Source: Streptomyces sp. 35G-GA-8 (GTDB taxonomy: Bacteria; Actinomycetota; Actinomycetes; Streptomycetales; Streptomycetaceae). Taken from it: DNA of 58,940 bases. Each line of letters begins with the position of its first letter. The first letter of the stretch is position 1. Under the pieces are notes generated by a model. The model did not search any database. It was not told the DNA's origin and worked only from the letters and a program-made list of their open reading frames with translations. The stretch covers positions 506,842 through 565,781 of the forward strand of contig NZ_JAMHJQ010000002.1 of the NCBI RefSeq assembly GCF_023534745.1, given 5' to 3'. Shown piece after piece: positions 1-10,289 of the stretch. Both the position numbers and the translations under genes were made by a program.

Positions 1-36
1 CCACGGCCGTACTTGGTACCGCTGCACTGCTGGGAC

Positions 37-696
37 CTACGCGGCCCGGCCCCGCTCAAGCGCCGCCATCGCACGCTCGGTCACTTCGGTGACCTTGCCG
101 AGCGCGGAGATCGTGACCACCAGACCCTGGGCCCGGTAGTGGTCGATGATCGGCTCGGTCTGCGTGTGGTAGACCTCGAGCCGGGTCCGCACGGTCTCCT
201 CGGAGTCGTCGTCCCGCTGGTACAGCTCGCCGCCGCAGATGTCACAGACACCCTCGGTCTTCGGCGGGCTGTACGTGACATGGAAGACATGCGCGCTGTC
301 GTTGCGGCAGACCCGGCGGCCCGCGATGCGTGTGACGACCTCGTCCTCCGGGACCTCCAGGTCCAGCACCGCGTCCAGCTTCACGCCGTCCTGCGCGAGG
401 GCCTCGTCCAGCGCCTTCGCCTGCGAGACATTGCGCGGGAAGCCGTCCAGCAGAAAGCCGTTGACGGCGTCCGGCTGGGCCATCCGCTCCTGTGCCATCG
501 CGATGGTCACCTCGTCGGGCACCAGGTTCCCGGCGTCCATGTACGACTTCGCGAGCTTGCCGAGGGTGGTGCCCTGGCTGATGTTGGCTCGGAAGAGGTC
601 GCCCGTGGAGATGTGCGGGACCTTCAGGTTCTTGGCGAGGTACGCGGCCTGCGTTCCCTTGCCGGCACCGGGCGGCCCGACGAGGACGATTCGCAT
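37..696 (-). CDS. adk: adenylate kinase
   Basis: Adenylate kinase (about 219 aa) interconverts ATP + AMP and 2 ADP in the cytosol. The N-terminus has the P-loop [11 protein letters not shown], followed by the AMP-binding segment STGDLFR and the LLDGFPR motif near residue 83. The LID region (about 127-165) is the long form and includes a [11 protein letters not shown] stretch, but it lacks a complete four-cysteine zinc set. The ATG overlaps the secY stop (TGATG), so adk is translationally coupled to secY, the usual secY-adk order. Length is normal for a long-type Adk. Confidence 0.97.
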   Translation of the reverse strand: MRIVLVGPPGAGKGTQAAYLAKNLKVPHISTGDLFRANISQGTTLGKLAKSYMDAGNLVPDEVTIAMAQERMAQPDAVNGFLLDGFPRNVSQAKALDEALAQDGVKLDAVLDLEVPEDEVVTRIAGRRVCRNDSAHVFHVTYSPPKTEGVCDICGGELYQRDDDSEETVRTRLEVYHTQTEPIIDHYRAQGLVVTISALGKVTEVTERAMAALERGRAA

Positions 697-2015
697 CAGC
701 GGAGGAACCCTTCGTAATTACGCTGCTGAAGCTGGCTCTCGATCTGCTTCACGGTTTCCAGACCCACACCCACGATGATGAGGATGCTCGTCCCGCCGAA
801 CGGGAAGTTCTGGTTCGCACCGCCGAAGCCTGCCAACGCCATCGTCGGGACGAGAGCAATCAGACCCAGGTACAGCGAGCCCGGCCAAGTGATCCTGTTG
901 AGCACGTAGCTCAGATACTCGGCAGTAGGTCGACCTGCCCGGATACCCGGGATGAAGCCACCATACTTCTTCATGTTGTCGGCAACTTCTTCGGGGTTGA
1001 AGGAGATGGCCACGTAGAAGAAGGCGAAGAACACGATCAGCAGGAAGTACGTCGCGATGTAATACGGGTGGTCGCCCTTGACGAAGTGCGCCTCGATCCA
1101 GGTCTTCCACGCGGAGTTCCCACTGGAGAACTGCGCGACCAGCGCCGGGATGTAGAGCAGCGACGAGGCGAAGATGACAGGGATCACACCCGCCTGATTC
1201 ACCTTCAGCGGGATGTACGTGGACGTACCGCCGTAGGACCTGCGGCCGATCATGCGCTTCGCGTACTGGACGGGGATCCGGCGCTGCGCCTGCTCGACGA
1301 AGACGACCAGGCCCACCATCACGAAGCCGATCAGAATGACCGTGCCGAACTCGATCCAGCCCTTGGCGAGCGTGCCGCTCTCCTTGATGGCCCACAGCGC
1401 GCCGGGGAAGCCGGCGGCGATCGAGATGAACATCAGGATGGACATGCCGTTGCCGATCCCGCGGTCGGTGATGAGCTCACCGAGCCACATGACGGCGGCG
1501 GTGCCCGCGGTCATGGTGATCACCATGGTGACGGTGACGAAGATCGACTGATCGGGCACGATCTCCGAGGCGACCGGACAGCCGCTGAAGAGCGCGCCGC
1601 TCCGGGCGGTGGCGACCAGGCCGGTGCCCTGCAGCACGGCGAGGGCGACCGTCAGATAGCGGGTGTACTGCGTGATCTTCGCCTGACCGGACTGGCCCTC
1701 CTTCTTGAGGGCCTCCAGCCTGGGGATGACCACGGTCAGCAGCTGCAGGATGATGCTCGCGGTGATGTACGGCATGATGCCGAGCGCGAAGATCGTGATC
1801 TGCAGCAGCGCCCCGCCGCTGAACATGTTCACCAGACCGAACAGGCTGTTGTTGCCCTTCTGGGCCGCGTCGACACAGGTCTGGACATTCTCGTAACTGA
1901 CGCCCGGTACCGGGACATGCGCCCCGAGCCGGTACAGCACGATGATGCCGAGTGTGAAGAGCAGCTTCTTGCGCAGGTCGGGCGTCTTGAACGCCCGGGC
2001 GAACGCGGTGAGCAC
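696..2015 (-). CDS. secY: preprotein translocase subunit SecY
   Basis: SecY (439 aa) is the central channel of the SecYEG translocon in the plasma membrane. The start [20 protein letters not shown] leads into transmembrane helix 1, about ten hydrophobic helices follow, and the conserved RGIGNGMSI segment is present. The GTG start is preceded by AGGAGG at a 4-nt spacing (in CGCAGGAGGCACCGTG). It is the promoter-distal part of the spc operon and overlaps adk. A strong hairpin lies upstream, between rplO and secY, so secY-adk may be partly uncoupled from the ribosomal genes. Confidence 0.97.
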   Translation of the reverse strand: MLTAFARAFKTPDLRKKLLFTLGIIVLYRLGAHVPVPGVSYENVQTCVDAAQKGNNSLFGLVNMFSGGALLQITIFALGIMPYITASIILQLLTVVIPRLEALKKEGQSGQAKITQYTRYLTVALAVLQGTGLVATARSGALFSGCPVASEIVPDQSIFVTVTMVITMTAGTAAVMWLGELITDRGIGNGMSILMFISIAAGFPGALWAIKESGTLAKGWIEFGTVILIGFVMVGLVVFVEQAQRRIPVQYAKRMIGRRSYGGTSTYIPLKVNQAGVIPVIFASSLLYIPALVAQFSSGNSAWKTWIEAHFVKGDHPYYIATYFLLIVFFAFFYVAISFNPEEVADNMKKYGGFIPGIRAGRPTAEYLSYVLNRITWPGSLYLGLIALVPTMALAGFGGANQNFPFGGTSILIIVGVGLETVKQIESQLQQRNYEGFLR

Positions 2016-2144
2016 GGTGCCTCCTGCGACCCCCGCGCTACTGCGTCAGAGGTGACGGTATTGAGGATCGACGGATACGGAACAAGCGATACAGCAACAA
2101 TGCACGCCACCTTACCGGCGACAGTGCCCCCCTTGGAACGACCA

Positions 2145-2178
2145 ACCGGGGATGCCCCTTTTGAGAGGCATCCCCGGT
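2145..2178 (-). terminator. hairpin between rplO and secY
   Basis: A perfect 12-bp stem (ACCGGGGATGCC at 2145-2156 pairs with 2167-2178) encloses a 10-nt loop with a T-run. It lies 26 nt downstream of the rplO stop and about 130 nt before secY. It could be a terminator or attenuator that lowers readthrough into secY-adk. There is no long T-tract after the stem. Confidence 0.6.
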
Positions 2179-2203
2179 CGGATGTTCAGGCCATCGAGTT
2201 GTC

Positions 2204-2659
2204 TCAGACGAGCTCGGTGACGGTGCCGCCGGCGGCGGCAATCTTCTCCTTGGCGGAGCCGGAGACGGCGTCCACCGACACCTGCAGCGCCACGGAGATC
2301 TCGCCCTGGCCCAGGACCTTGACGAGGCTGTTCTTGCGCACCGCGCCCTTGGTGACCAGATCGGCCACCGTGACCTCGCCGCCCTCGGGGTAGAGCGCGG
2401 CGAGCCTGTCCAGGTTCACGACCTGGTACTCGGTGCGGAACGGGTTCTTGAAGCCCTTGAGCTTCGGGAGACGCATGTGGAGGGGCATCTGCCCACCCTC
2501 GAAGCGCTCCGGAACCTGGTAACGGGCCTTGGTGCCCTTGGTACCACGACCTGCGGTCTTACCCTTGGACGCCTCACCACGACCCACACGGGTCTTGGCG
2601 GTCTTGGCGCCCGGGGCAGGACGGAGGTTGTGGACCTTCAGCGGGTTGCTCTCCGCCAT
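2204..2659 (-). CDS. rplO: 50S ribosomal protein L15
   Basis: L15 (151 aa) is a large-subunit assembly protein. The glycine- and basic-rich N-terminal half ([20 protein letters not shown]) and the globular C-terminal fold are typical. I chose the ATG of [14 protein letters not shown] because it matches the usual L15 start and falls 1 nt after the rpmD stop. An upstream in-frame start would overlap rpmD. Confidence 0.96.
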   Translation of the reverse strand: MAESNPLKVHNLRPAPGAKTAKTRVGRGEASKGKTAGRGTKGTKARYQVPERFEGGQMPLHMRLPKLKGFKNPFRTEYQVVNLDRLAALYPEGGEVTVADLVTKGAVRKNSLVKVLGQGEISVALQVSVDAVSGSAKEKIAAAGGTVTELV

Positions 2660-2660
2660 G

Positions 2661-2843
2661 TCAGTCGACCTCCTCAACCGTCACGAGGTGGCGGACGGTG
2701 TGCACCATGCCGCGGAACTCGGGACGATCCTCCTTGACAACCGTGTCGCTGACCCGCTTGAGGCCGAGCGAACGCAGGGTGTCGCGGTGGTTCTGCTTGC
2801 TGCCGATGTACGACTTCGTCTGCGTGATCTTGAGACGGGCCAT
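2661..2843 (-). CDS. rpmD: 50S ribosomal protein L30
   Basis: L30 (60 aa) is a small large-subunit protein. [14 protein letters not shown] and the segment [16 protein letters not shown] are the family signature. The start codon overlaps the rpsE stop (TAATG) and the gene ends 1 nt before rplO, so rpsE-rpmD-rplO form a tightly packed translation unit. Confidence 0.96.
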   Translation of the reverse strand: MARLKITQTKSYIGSKQNHRDTLRSLGLKRVSDTVVKEDRPEFRGMVHTVRHLVTVEEVD

Positions 2844-3445
2844 TACGCACCCGCTCCCGCACGCGCACGGAGCAGAGCCGCGGGGGCGACGTCCTCAAGG
2901 GGCAGACCGCGGCGGGCCGCGATCTCCTCGGGACGCTGCAGGCCCTGGAGGGCCGCCACGGTCGCGTGCACGATGTTGATCGCGTTGTCCGAGCCGAGCG
3001 ACTTCGACAGGATGTCGTGCACGCCCGCGCACTCCAGCACGGCACGCACCGGGCCACCGGCGATCACGCCGGTACCGGGGGAAGCCGGCTTGAGCAGGAC
3101 GACGCCCGCGGCCTTCTCGCCCTGGATCGGGTGCGGGATGGTGCCCTGGATACGGGGGACCTTGAAGAAGTGCTTCTTGGCCTCCTCAACACCCTTGGCG
3201 ATGGCGGCCGGCACCTCCTTGGCCTTGCCGTAGCCGACACCCACGGTGCCGTCACCGTCGCCCACCACGACCAGCGCGGTGAAGCTGAAGCGACGACCAC
3301 CCTTCACAACCTTGGCAACGCGGTTGATCGCGACAACGCGCTCAACGTAAGCGGTCTTCTCGGCGGCAGCGCCACCGTCGCGACCCTTCCGGTCCCGCCG
3401 CTCGCCGCCACCGGCACCGCTTCCGCGGCGCTGGGGTCCAGCCAT
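2843..3445 (-). CDS. rpsE: 30S ribosomal protein S5
   Basis: S5 (200 aa) takes part in decoding fidelity and has an N-terminal double-stranded-RNA-binding fold. The segment [18 protein letters not shown] is the S5 signature and is followed by [12 protein letters not shown]. An extra Gly/Arg-rich N-terminus ([18 protein letters not shown]) is common in actinobacteria. It sits between rplR and rpmD. Confidence 0.97.
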   Translation of the reverse strand: MAGPQRRGSGAGGGERRDRKGRDGGAAAEKTAYVERVVAINRVAKVVKGGRRFSFTALVVVGDGDGTVGVGYGKAKEVPAAIAKGVEEAKKHFFKVPRIQGTIPHPIQGEKAAGVVLLKPASPGTGVIAGGPVRAVLECAGVHDILSKSLGSDNAINIVHATVAALQGLQRPEEIAARRGLPLEDVAPAALLRARAGAGA

Positions 3446-3491
3446 TGGATTTACCTCTCTCTGTTACGTCCGTTGGTCCCGGAACCGGGAG

Positions 3492-3875
3492 CTAGAACTT
3501 CAGCCCGGCTTCGCGGGCGGCGTCAGCCAGAGCGGCAATGCGCCCGGCGTACCTGTTGCCACCACGGTCGAACACGACGGCCTCGACGCCTGCGGCCTTG
3601 GCACGCTCGGCCACCAGGGCACCGACCTTCTGTGCCTGGGCGCTCTTGTCGCCCTCGCCACCTCGGATCGAGGTGTCCAGGGTCGACGCCGAAGCGAGCG
3701 TGTGGCCCGCGATGTCGTCGATGACCTGCGCGACGATGTTGCGGTTGGAGCGCGTCACGACCAGGCGAGGACGCTCCGGCGTACCGGAGACATGCTTGCG
3801 GACGCGGATGTGGCGACGCTTGATGGCGGCGCGCTTGTACGCGTCACCCTTAGCAATCTTGACACCGTATGCCAT
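3492..3875 (-). CDS. rplR: 50S ribosomal protein L18
   Basis: L18 (127 aa) binds 5S rRNA together with L5. The segments [20 protein letters not shown] and the C-terminal [20 protein letters not shown] are family hallmarks. The start lies 3 nt after the rplF stop, in spc order. Confidence 0.97.
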   Translation of the reverse strand: MAYGVKIAKGDAYKRAAIKRRHIRVRKHVSGTPERPRLVVTRSNRNIVAQVIDDIAGHTLASASTLDTSIRGGEGDKSAQAQKVGALVAERAKAAGVEAVVFDRGGNRYAGRIAALADAAREAGLKF

Positions 3876-3878
3876 GGC

Positions 3879-4418
3879 TTACTTACCCGCCTTTCCGACC
3901 TTGCGGCGGATGACCTCGCCCGCGTACTTGACGCCCTTGGCCTTGTACGGGTCGGGCTTCCGCAGCTTGCGGATGTTAGCGGCGACCTCGCCGACCTTCT
4001 GCTTGTCGATGCCCTCGACGGTGAACTTCGTGGGCGTCTCGACCTTGAAGGTGATGCCCTCGGGGGCCTCGATGAGGATCGGGTGGCTGTAGCCCAGGGC
4101 GAACTCCAGGTTGGAGCCCTTCGCCTGGACGCGGTAGCCGACTCCGCTGATTTCGAGCGCCTTGACGTATCCCTGGGTCACGCCGGTGATCATGTTCGCC
4201 ACCAGCGTGCGGGACAGGCCGTGCAGGGCCTTGTTCTGACGCTCGTCGTTCGGGCGCAGCACCTGAAGGGTGCCGTCCTCGCCCTTGGTGACCTCGATCG
4301 GCGCGGCGACGGTGTGCGAGAGGGTGCCCTTGGGGCCCTTCACCGCGACCGTACGGCCATCGATGGTGACGTCCACACCGGCGGGAACCTGGATGGGGAG
4401 CTTGCCGATTCGCGACAT
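3879..4418 (-). CDS. rplF: 50S ribosomal protein L6
   Basis: L6 (179 aa) lies near the sarcin-ricin loop and the factor-binding site. It has the duplicated L6 fold with the start [17 protein letters not shown] and the C-terminal signature [19 protein letters not shown]. Its length is normal. It is positioned between rpsH and rplR. Confidence 0.97.
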   Translation of the reverse strand: MSRIGKLPIQVPAGVDVTIDGRTVAVKGPKGTLSHTVAAPIEVTKGEDGTLQVLRPNDERQNKALHGLSRTLVANMITGVTQGYVKALEISGVGYRVQAKGSNLEFALGYSHPILIEAPEGITFKVETPTKFTVEGIDKQKVGEVAANIRKLRKPDPYKAKGVKYAGEVIRRKVGKAGK

Positions 4419-4439
4419 GAGCTATTCCTCCGTTCCCGA

Positions 4440-4838
4440 CTACCAGACGTAGGCGAGGACTTCCCCACCTACGCCCTTCTTGCTGGCCTGCTGGCCGGTC
4501 AGGAGACCGTGGGACGTGGAGATGATGGCCACGCCCAGGCCGCCGAGAACCTTCGGCAGATTGGTGGACTTCGCGTACACACGCAGACCCGGCTTGGAGA
4601 TGCGCTTGATGCCGGCGATCGAACGCTCGCGGTTCGGGCCGAACTTCAGCTCCAGGACGAGGTTCTTGCCGACCTCGGCGTCCTCGACCTTCCAGCCGGT
4701 GATGAAGCCCTCCTGCTGGAGGATCTCCGCGATGTGCGACTTGATCTTGCTGTGCGGCATCACGACTTCGTCGTGGTACGCCGAGTTCGCGTTGCGCAGA
4801 CGCGTGAGCATGTCTGCGATGGGATCAGTCATGGTCAT
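4440..4838 (-). CDS. rpsH: 30S ribosomal protein S8
   Basis: S8 (132 aa) binds helix 21 of 16S rRNA, and its homologue in E. coli is the translational repressor of the spc operon. Visible signatures are [18 protein letters not shown] and the C-terminal [20 protein letters not shown]. It is preceded by a 212-nt gap after rpsN, the longest space within this operon, where a regulator could act. Confidence 0.97.
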   Translation of the reverse strand: MTMTDPIADMLTRLRNANSAYHDEVVMPHSKIKSHIAEILQQEGFITGWKVEDAEVGKNLVLELKFGPNRERSIAGIKRISKPGLRVYAKSTNLPKVLGGLGVAIISTSHGLLTGQQASKKGVGGEVLAYVW

Positions 4839-5050
4839 GAATTGGCCTTCGGCCTCTCTCGCCGGGGTTTCCTGTATGCGCCATCCCTCTCCCCGATCAG
4901 AGTCGGGACGGGTGCGGTGCGGGGACCTACGGCGTAGTAAGTCTGATTTGGACGACGGGCGCCCAACCCCACAAGCCTACGGCATGTGAGGGAGGGCTCC
5001 CGCCAACCAATTGCTTACCGAGAGCTTCGGGTGGTCCTGGAAAACCAGGA
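4839..5050 (-). other. 212-nt non-coding gap between rpsN and rpsH, with a hairpin at its rpsN end
   Basis: There is no gene here on either strand. At the rpsN end is a short hairpin, GTCCTGG (5034-5040) / AAAA / CCAGGAC (5045-5051), that begins at the rpsN stop codon. Most other spacings in this operon are 1-50 nt, so the gap may hold an internal promoter, a processing site or an S8-type autoregulatory RNA. I could not place a convincing promoter. Confidence 0.5.
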
Positions 5051-5236
5051 CTACCAGGAGCTCTTGGTGACGCCCGGCAGCTCGCCGCGGTGGGCCATCT
5101 CGCGAAGGCACACACGGCACAGGCCGAACTTGCGGTAGACGGAGTGGGGACGGCCGCAGCGCTGGCAGCGGGTGTAACCGCGCACACCGAACTTCGGCTT
5201 GCGGGCGGCCTTAGCGATCAGAGCCTTCTTCGCCAC
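5051..5236 (-). CDS. rpsN: 30S ribosomal protein S14, zinc-binding (type Z)
   Basis: S14 (61 aa) is in the small subunit head. It is the short zinc form: CQRC near residues 24-27 and CRVC near 40-43 form a zinc ribbon. The start is GTG (GTGGCGAAGAAGG), 2 nt after the rplE stop. Streptomycetes often encode a second, zinc-free long S14 elsewhere. This spc-operon copy is the zinc-dependent one. Confidence 0.96.
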   Translation of the reverse strand: MAKKALIAKAARKPKFGVRGYTRCQRCGRPHSVYRKFGLCRVCLREMAHRGELPGVTKSSW

Positions 5237-5238
5237 GG

Positions 5239-5799
5239 TCAGTTCTCCTTGAACGGGAAGCCGAGGTGACGAAGGAGGGCACGACCCTCGTCGTCGTTGG
5301 TCGCCGTGGTGACCACGGTGATGTCCATGCCCCGGACCCGGTCGATCTTGTCCTGGTCGATCTCGTGGAACATGACCTGCTCCGTGAGACCGAAGGTGTA
5401 GTTGCCACGGCCGTCGAACTGCTTCGGGGACAGACCGCGGAAGTCACGGATACGCGGCAGCGCGAGCGACAGCGTACGGTCCAGGAACTCCCACATGCGG
5501 TCACCGCGAAGGGTGACGTGGCAACCGATCGGCTGGCCCTCGCGCAGCTTGAACTGCGCGATGGACTTCCGGGCCTTGGTGACGGACGGCTTCTGGCCGG
5601 TGATCGTGGTGAGGTCCTTGATGGCGCCCTCGATCAGCTTGGAGTCGCGGGCGGCGTCGCCCACACCCATGTTGACCACGATCTTGACGAGACCGGGGAT
5701 CTGCATGACGTTCTCGTACGAGAACTCCTCACGCAGCTTTCCGGCGATCTCCTCGCGGTAGCGCAGCTTCAGACGCGGCGCGGTAGTGGTGGCAGTCAT
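5239..5799 (-). CDS. rplE: 50S ribosomal protein L5
   Basis: L5 (186 aa) carries 5S rRNA and contacts S13 across the subunit bridge. The segments [20 protein letters not shown] and FPEIDQ-like [20 protein letters not shown] are typical. Its ATG overlaps the rplX stop by 1 nt. Confidence 0.97.
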   Translation of the reverse strand: MTATTTAPRLKLRYREEIAGKLREEFSYENVMQIPGLVKIVVNMGVGDAARDSKLIEGAIKDLTTITGQKPSVTKARKSIAQFKLREGQPIGCHVTLRGDRMWEFLDRTLSLALPRIRDFRGLSPKQFDGRGNYTFGLTEQVMFHEIDQDKIDRVRGMDITVVTTATNDDEGRALLRHLGFPFKEN

Positions 5800-6122
5800 C
5801 AGATGTCCTCACCGGTCCGCTTGGCAACGCGGATCTTGTTGCCCTCGTCGTCAAAGCGGTAGCCGACGCGGGTGACGACCTTCTTGCCGTCCTTCTCCAC
5901 AACCAGCTGAACGTTGCTGACGTGGATGGGGGCTTCGGTGGTCACGATGCCGCCGGTCTGCGAACCGCGAGCCGTCTGGCCGGCCTTGGTGTGCTTCTTG
6001 ACCCGGTTGACACCCTCGACGAGAACACGGTCCTGCGTGGGGTAGGCCACGATGACCTTGCCCTGCTTGCCCTTGTCCTTGCCGGTGATGACCTGAACCA
6101 GGTCGCCCTTCTTGATCTTCAT
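5799..6122 (-). CDS. rplX: 50S ribosomal protein L24
   Basis: L24 (107 aa) is an early assembly initiator of the large subunit. It has an N-terminal KOW motif ([20 protein letters not shown]) and the segment [12 protein letters not shown]. It lies 2 nt after rplN and overlaps rplE. Confidence 0.97.
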   Translation of the reverse strand: MKIKKGDLVQVITGKDKGKQGKVIVAYPTQDRVLVEGVNRVKKHTKAGQTARGSQTGGIVTTEAPIHVSNVQLVVEKDGKKVVTRVGYRFDDEGNKIRVAKRTGEDI

Positions 6123-6124
6123 GC

Positions 6125-6493
6125 TTACAGCACCTCCGGCGCGAGCGAGATGATCTTCATGAACTTCTTCTCGCGCAGCTCACGGCCCACCGGGCCGAAG
6201 ATACGGGTGCCACGAGGGTCGCCGTCGTTCTTCAGAATGACGGCGGCGTTCTCGTCGAAGCGGATGTACGAGCCGTCCGGACGGCGGCGCTCCTTGACGG
6301 TGCGAACGATGACCGCCTTGACGACGTCACCCTTCTTCACGTTGCCACCGGGGATCGCGTCCTTGACGGTGGCGACGATGACGTCACCGATGCCCGCGTA
6401 GCGGCGACCCGAACCACCGAGAACACGGATGGTGAGAATTTCCTTCGCACCCGTGTTGTCGGCGACACGCAGTCGCGACTCCTGCTGGATCAC
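6125..6493 (-). CDS. rplN: 50S ribosomal protein L14
   Basis: L14 (122 aa) forms an intersubunit bridge and is the docking site for silencing factor RsfS. It starts [18 protein letters not shown], with the family-diagnostic VADNTGAK and [15 protein letters not shown] 122-nt gap with several hairpins separates it from rpsQ, which makes it a possible point of internal control. Confidence 0.97.
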   Translation of the reverse strand: MIQQESRLRVADNTGAKEILTIRVLGGSGRRYAGIGDVIVATVKDAIPGGNVKKGDVVKAVIVRTVKERRRPDGSYIRFDENAAVILKNDGDPRGTRIFGPVGRELREKKFMKIISLAPEVL

Positions 6494-6528
6494 GTCTATC
6501 TCCTGATCGTCTGCCGGTTCCCGGCGGG

Positions 6529-6614
6529 GCCGTCAAGCGTAGAACGTCTTACGCTTGACGGCCGCACCGAGCCTGGCGGAACTGTTCCGAGGGGAAACCC
6601 CCTCGGAGGGGGTT
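6529..6614 (-). promoter_or_regulatory. cluster of hairpins in the rpsQ-rplN gap, two mutually exclusive
   Basis: Three stems are visible. A 13-bp perfect stem pairs GCCGTCAAGCGTA (6529-6541) with 6550-6562 around an 8-nt loop. A second pairs CCGAGGGG (6587-6594) with CCCCTCGG (6599-6606). A third pairs AACCCCC (6596-6602) with GGGGGTT (6608-6614) and starts 1 nt past the rpsQ stop. The second and third share bases, so only one can form at a time. This resembles a terminator/antiterminator or an mRNA processing site. The role is inferred. Confidence 0.5.
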
Positions 6615-6615
6615 G

Positions 6616-6906
6616 TTACTTGGCCTTCTCGAGGATCTCGACGATGCGCCACCGCTTCGTGGCGGACAGCGGCCGGGTCTCCATCAGGAGGACGCGGTCG
6701 CCGATGCCGGCGGCGTTCTGCTCGTCGTGCGCCTTGAGCTTGTTCGTACGGCGGATGACCTTGCCGTACAGGGCGTGCTTGACACGGTCCTCGACAGCGA
6801 CGACGACGGTCTTGTCCATCTTGTCGCTGACGACCAGACCCTCACGGGTCTTGCGGAAGCCGCGGTCGGTCGTGGCGTTGGTCTCGGTCACGTTGCTCTC
6901 AGTCAT
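6616..6906 (-). CDS. rpsQ: 30S ribosomal protein S17
   Basis: S17 (96 aa) is an OB-fold 16S rRNA-binding protein. The signatures are [20 protein letters not shown] and the C-terminal [19 protein letters not shown]. An acidic, Asn/Thr-rich N-terminal extension precedes the fold. Its ATG overlaps the rpmC stop by 1 nt. Confidence 0.96.
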   Translation of the reverse strand: MTESNVTETNATTDRGFRKTREGLVVSDKMDKTVVVAVEDRVKHALYGKVIRRTNKLKAHDEQNAAGIGDRVLLMETRPLSATKRWRIVEILEKAK

Positions 6907-7130
6907 CAGGCGCTCTCCACCGTCTCGATGCCCAGCTCGCGCTCACGCATCAGGGTGTAGATCCGCGCGATGTCCTTGCGCACGAGCTTCAGCCGCCCGT
7001 GGTTTTCGAGCTGACCCGTCGCCGCCTGGAAGCGGAGATTGAACAGCTCTTCCTTGGCCTCGCGAAGCTTCGCGAGAAGCTCCTCGTCGCCCAGTTCGCG
7101 CAGTTCGGACGCCTTGGTCACGGCCGCCAT
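6906..7130 (-). CDS. rpmC: 50S ribosomal protein L29
   Basis: L29 (74 aa) is a helical hairpin protein at the exit tunnel, near the site where trigger factor and SRP dock. The segment [20 protein letters not shown] is the family signature. I chose ATG at 7130, inside the rplP stop overlap. A GTG one codon upstream (7133) is also possible. Confidence 0.95.
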   Translation of the reverse strand: MAAVTKASELRELGDEELLAKLREAKEELFNLRFQAATGQLENHGRLKLVRKDIARIYTLMRERELGIETVESA

Positions 7131-7549
7131 CACGCCTCACCTGCCTCGCGCCGAACGATCCGGCACTTCATCGGAAGCTTGTGAGCAGCGCGGGTAAGCG
7201 CCTCACGCGCAATCTTCTCGTTCGGGTAGGACAGCTCGAACATCACCCGACCGGGCTTGACGTTCGCGATCCACCACTCGGGGGAACCCTTACCGGAACC
7301 CATGCGGGTCTCGGCAGGCTTCTTGGTGAGCGGACGGTCCGGGTAGATGTTGATCCAGACCTTGCCGCCACGCTTGATGTGACGGGTCATCGCGATACGA
7401 GCGGCCTCGATCTGACGGTTCGTCACGTACGCGGGGGTCAGCGCCTGGATGCCGTACTCGCCGAACGCAACCTGCGTCCCACCCTTGGACATTCCGCTGC
7501 GCTTCGGGTGGTGCTGCTTGCGGTGCTTGACCCTACGGGGGATCAGCAT
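7130..7549 (-). CDS. rplP: 50S ribosomal protein L16
   Basis: L16 (139 aa) organises the A-site tRNA region and is a late assembly protein. It starts [17 protein letters not shown], and [20 protein letters not shown] is the classic motif. It ends in an overlap with rpmC. Confidence 0.97.
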   Translation of the reverse strand: MLIPRRVKHRKQHHPKRSGMSKGGTQVAFGEYGIQALTPAYVTNRQIEAARIAMTRHIKRGGKVWINIYPDRPLTKKPAETRMGSGKGSPEWWIANVKPGRVMFELSYPNEKIAREALTRAAHKLPMKCRIVRREAGEA

Positions 7550-7554
7550 TTCGG

Positions 7555-8403
7555 TCAGGCCTCCGTTCCGCCGGTAGAAGAGGACGTCGCCTCAGCGGCC
7601 GGAGCAGCGGCGGCGTCGGCCTTGGGGGCCTCGGCTGCCGGGTTCTGCTGCGGCTTGCGGCCACGGCCGCCACGCTCGCCACCGCGGCCACCACGGCCGG
7701 CGGGACGGTCGTTGCCACCACCACGGGCCGGACGGTTGCCGGCGCGGGCCGCGGCGTTCTCGGCGCGCACCTCGGCGATGTTCTTGACGTCGCCCTTGTA
7801 GATCCAGACCTTCACACCGATACGGCCGAAGGTCGTCTTGGCCTCGAAGAAGCCGTAGTCGACGTTCGCACGGAGCGTGTGCAGGGGCACGCGGCCCTCG
7901 CGGTAGAACTCCGAGCGGGACATCTCGGCGCCGCCGAGACGGCCACCGCACTGGATCTTGATGCCCTTGGCGCCGGCCTTCATCGTCGACTGCATGCTCT
8001 TGCGCATGGCGCGACGGAAGGAGACACGCGAGGACAGCTGCTCGGCGACGGCCTGGGCCACCAGCTGAGCGTCCACCTCGGGGTTCTTGACCTCAAGGAT
8101 GTTCAGCTGGACCTGCTTGCCGGTCAGCTTCTCCAGCTCGCCGCGGATACGGTCGGCCTCGGCGCCGCGGCGGCCGATGACGATGCCCGGACGTGCGGTG
8201 TGGATGTCAACGCGGACGCGGTCGCGGGTGCGCTCGATCTCCACCTTGGAGATGCCGGCCCGCTCCATGCCCTTCGTCATCATGCGACGAATGGCGACGT
8301 CTTCCTTGACGTAGTCCTTGTACAGCTTGTCGGCGTACCAACGGGACTTGAAGTCCGTGGTGATACCGAGTCGGAACCCATGCGGGTTAACCTTCTGGCC
8401 CAT
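7555..8403 (-). CDS. rpsC: 30S ribosomal protein S3 with long Gly/Arg-rich C-terminal tail
   Basis: S3 (282 aa) has an N-terminal KH domain ([20 protein letters not shown] near residues 77-96) and the C-terminal S3 fold ([20 protein letters not shown]). It is part of the mRNA entry helicase. After about residue 215 the chain becomes an extended tail rich in RGG-like repeats and then in Ala/Glu. This makes it longer than the E. coli protein (233 aa) but ordinary for Streptomyces. Its start overlaps the rplV stop. Confidence 0.96.
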   Translation of the reverse strand: MGQKVNPHGFRLGITTDFKSRWYADKLYKDYVKEDVAIRRMMTKGMERAGISKVEIERTRDRVRVDIHTARPGIVIGRRGAEADRIRGELEKLTGKQVQLNILEVKNPEVDAQLVAQAVAEQLSSRVSFRRAMRKSMQSTMKAGAKGIKIQCGGRLGGAEMSRSEFYREGRVPLHTLRANVDYGFFEAKTTFGRIGVKVWIYKGDVKNIAEVRAENAAARAGNRPARGGGNDRPAGRGGRGGERGGRGRKPQQNPAAEAPKADAAAAPAAEATSSSTGGTEA

Positions 8404-8750
8404 TACCGGGTTCCTTCCTTGCTGCTGACGACCACGGTGATGTGGCTGGTCCGCTTACGGATCCGGTAGGCACGGCCCTGGGCACGCGGACGGAACCGCT
8501 TCAGGGTCGGGCCCTCGTCCACGTACGCCTCGCTGATGACCAGCGAAGAGGCGTCGGTGTGGTCGTAGTTGTGCGCGGCGTTGGCAATGGCGCTGTCAAG
8601 CACCTTGCCGACCGGCACGCTCGCGGCCTGCGGGGCGAAGCGCAGGACCGCCTGAGCCTCCGTGGCATCCATGCCACGGATGAGGTCCACCACGCGGCGG
8701 GCCTTCATGGGCGTGACGCGGATGTACCGCGCCTGGGCCCTGGCTTCCAT
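8403..8750 (-). CDS. rplV: 50S ribosomal protein L22
   Basis: L22 (115 aa) lines the peptide exit tunnel, and its loop takes part in macrolide sensing. The chosen start is [20 protein letters not shown] with AAGGGA about 6 nt upstream. A further upstream ATG would add eight atypical residues. The C-terminal loop [19 protein letters not shown] appears unaltered. Confidence 0.95.
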   Translation of the reverse strand: MEARAQARYIRVTPMKARRVVDLIRGMDATEAQAVLRFAPQAASVPVGKVLDSAIANAAHNYDHTDASSLVISEAYVDEGPTLKRFRPRAQGRAYRIRKRTSHITVVVSSKEGTR

Positions 8751-8790
8751 GGTTGTCCCTTCGGTGTAAGTCATAGTCAGTCACCCCGCG

Positions 8791-9072
8791 TTAGCGGCGC
8801 TTCGACTTCCGGTCGTCCTTGACGTGGCCGCGGAAGGTGCGAGTCGGCGAGAACTCGCCGAGCTTGTGGCCGACCATGGACTCGGTGACGAACACCGGGA
8901 CATGGATCTTGCCGTTGTGCACCGCGATCGTGTGGCCCAGCATGGCCGGGACGATCATCGAGCGACGGGACCAGGTCTTGATGACGTTCTTGGTGCCTGC
9001 TTCGTTCTGGACGTCCACCTTCTTGATCAGGTGGTCGTCGACGAAGGGCCCCTTCTTGAGACTGCGCGGCAT
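8791..9072 (-). CDS. rpsS: 30S ribosomal protein S19
   Basis: S19 (93 aa) is in the head of the small subunit near the P site. It starts [19 protein letters not shown], with the motif [15 protein letters not shown] near the end. It lies between rplB and rplV. Confidence 0.97.
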   Translation of the reverse strand: MPRSLKKGPFVDDHLIKKVDVQNEAGTKNVIKTWSRRSMIVPAMLGHTIAVHNGKIHVPVFVTESMVGHKLGEFSPTRTFRGHVKDDRKSKRR

Positions 9073-9084
9073 CTGAACCCGCTC

Positions 9085-9921
9085 CTAGCGCTTCTTGTTC
9101 GTCTTGCGGCGGCGGACGATGTACTTGCTGCTTGCCTTCTTCGGCGAGCGAGTACGACCCTCCTTCTGACCCCACGGGCTGACCGGGTGGCGTCCACCGG
9201 AGGTCTTGCCCTCACCACCACCGTGCGGGTGGTCAACCGGGTTCATCGCGACACCGCGGACGGTCGGGCGTACGCCCTTCCAGCGCATACGGCCGGCCTT
9301 GCCCCAGTTGATGTTCGACTGCTCGGCGTTGCCGACCTCGCCGATGGTGGCGCGGCAGCGGACGTCGACCAGCCGGATCTCACCGGACGGCATACGAAGG
9401 TGGGCCATGGAGCCCTCCTTCGCCAGCAGCTGCACGGAGGCACCCGCGGAGCGGGCGAACTTCGCGCCGCCGCCGGGCCGCAGCTCGATGGCGTGGATGG
9501 TCGTACCGACCGGGATGTTGCGCAGCGCCAGGTTGTTGCCGGGCTTGATGTCGGCGGCCGGACCGTTCTCGACACGCGCGCCCTGCGCGAGGCCACGCGG
9601 CGCGATGATGTAGCGCTTCTCGCCGTCCGCGTAGTGCAGCAGCGCGATGCGCGCGGTGCGGTTCGGGTCGTACTCGATGTGCGCGACCTTGGCCGGCACG
9701 CCGTCCTTGTCGTGACGACGGAAGTCGATCACTCGGTAGGCGCGCTTGTGTCCACCACCCTGGTGGCGAACGGTCACACGACCGGCGTTGTTACGGCCGC
9801 CCTTGCTGTGCAGCGGGCGGACCAGCGACTTCTCCGGCGTGGACCGCGTGATCTCGACAAAGTCGGCGACGCTGGAGCCACGACGGCCCGGGGTCGTCGG
9901 CTTGTACTTGCGGATACCCAT
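9085..9921 (-). CDS. rplB: 50S ribosomal protein L2
   Basis: L2 (278 aa) is a primary 23S rRNA-binding protein needed for subunit association and peptidyl transfer. Conserved segments are [17 protein letters not shown] at the start and [20 protein letters not shown] near residues 225-245, which includes the functional histidine. It is in S10-operon order. Confidence 0.98.
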   Translation of the reverse strand: MGIRKYKPTTPGRRGSSVADFVEITRSTPEKSLVRPLHSKGGRNNAGRVTVRHQGGGHKRAYRVIDFRRHDKDGVPAKVAHIEYDPNRTARIALLHYADGEKRYIIAPRGLAQGARVENGPAADIKPGNNLALRNIPVGTTIHAIELRPGGGAKFARSAGASVQLLAKEGSMAHLRMPSGEIRLVDVRCRATIGEVGNAEQSNINWGKAGRMRWKGVRPTVRGVAMNPVDHPHGGGEGKTSGGRHPVSPWGQKEGRTRSPKKASSKYIVRRRKTNKKR

Positions 9922-9971
9922 TGTCTCTCAGTCCTCGGAAGAATTCCGGATCCTGGACGTCTCGACCTCCG

Positions 9972-10289
9972 TCAGGAGGTCGGGCCGCCGAAGATGTCGA
10001 TACGGTCGCCCTCAGCGAGGGTCACGATGGCGCGCTTGGTGTTCGCGCGCTTGCCGAAACCGGTGCGGGTGCGCTTGCGCTTGCCCTGGCGGTTGATCGT
10101 GTTGACCCCGGCGACCTTGACCGAGAAGACCGCTTCCACGGCCTGCTTGATCTGGGTCTTGTTGGCCGTGGGCGCCACGATGAACGTGTACTTGTTCTCG
10201 TCGAGCAGCGCGTAGCTCTTCTCGGACACCACGGGCTTCACAAGAATGTCGCGGTGGTCGTGGAAGGTCTTGCTGGTGATCTCGGCCAT
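9972..10289 (-). CDS. rplW: 50S ribosomal protein L23
   Basis: L23 (105 aa) is the tunnel-exit docking protein for trigger factor and SRP. The segments [20 protein letters not shown] and [20 protein letters not shown] are the family core. It overlaps the rplD stop by 1 nt. Confidence 0.96.
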   Translation of the reverse strand: MAEITSKTFHDHRDILVKPVVSEKSYALLDENKYTFIVAPTANKTQIKQAVEAVFSVKVAGVNTINRQGKRKRTRTGFGKRANTKRAIVTLAEGDRIDIFGGPTS

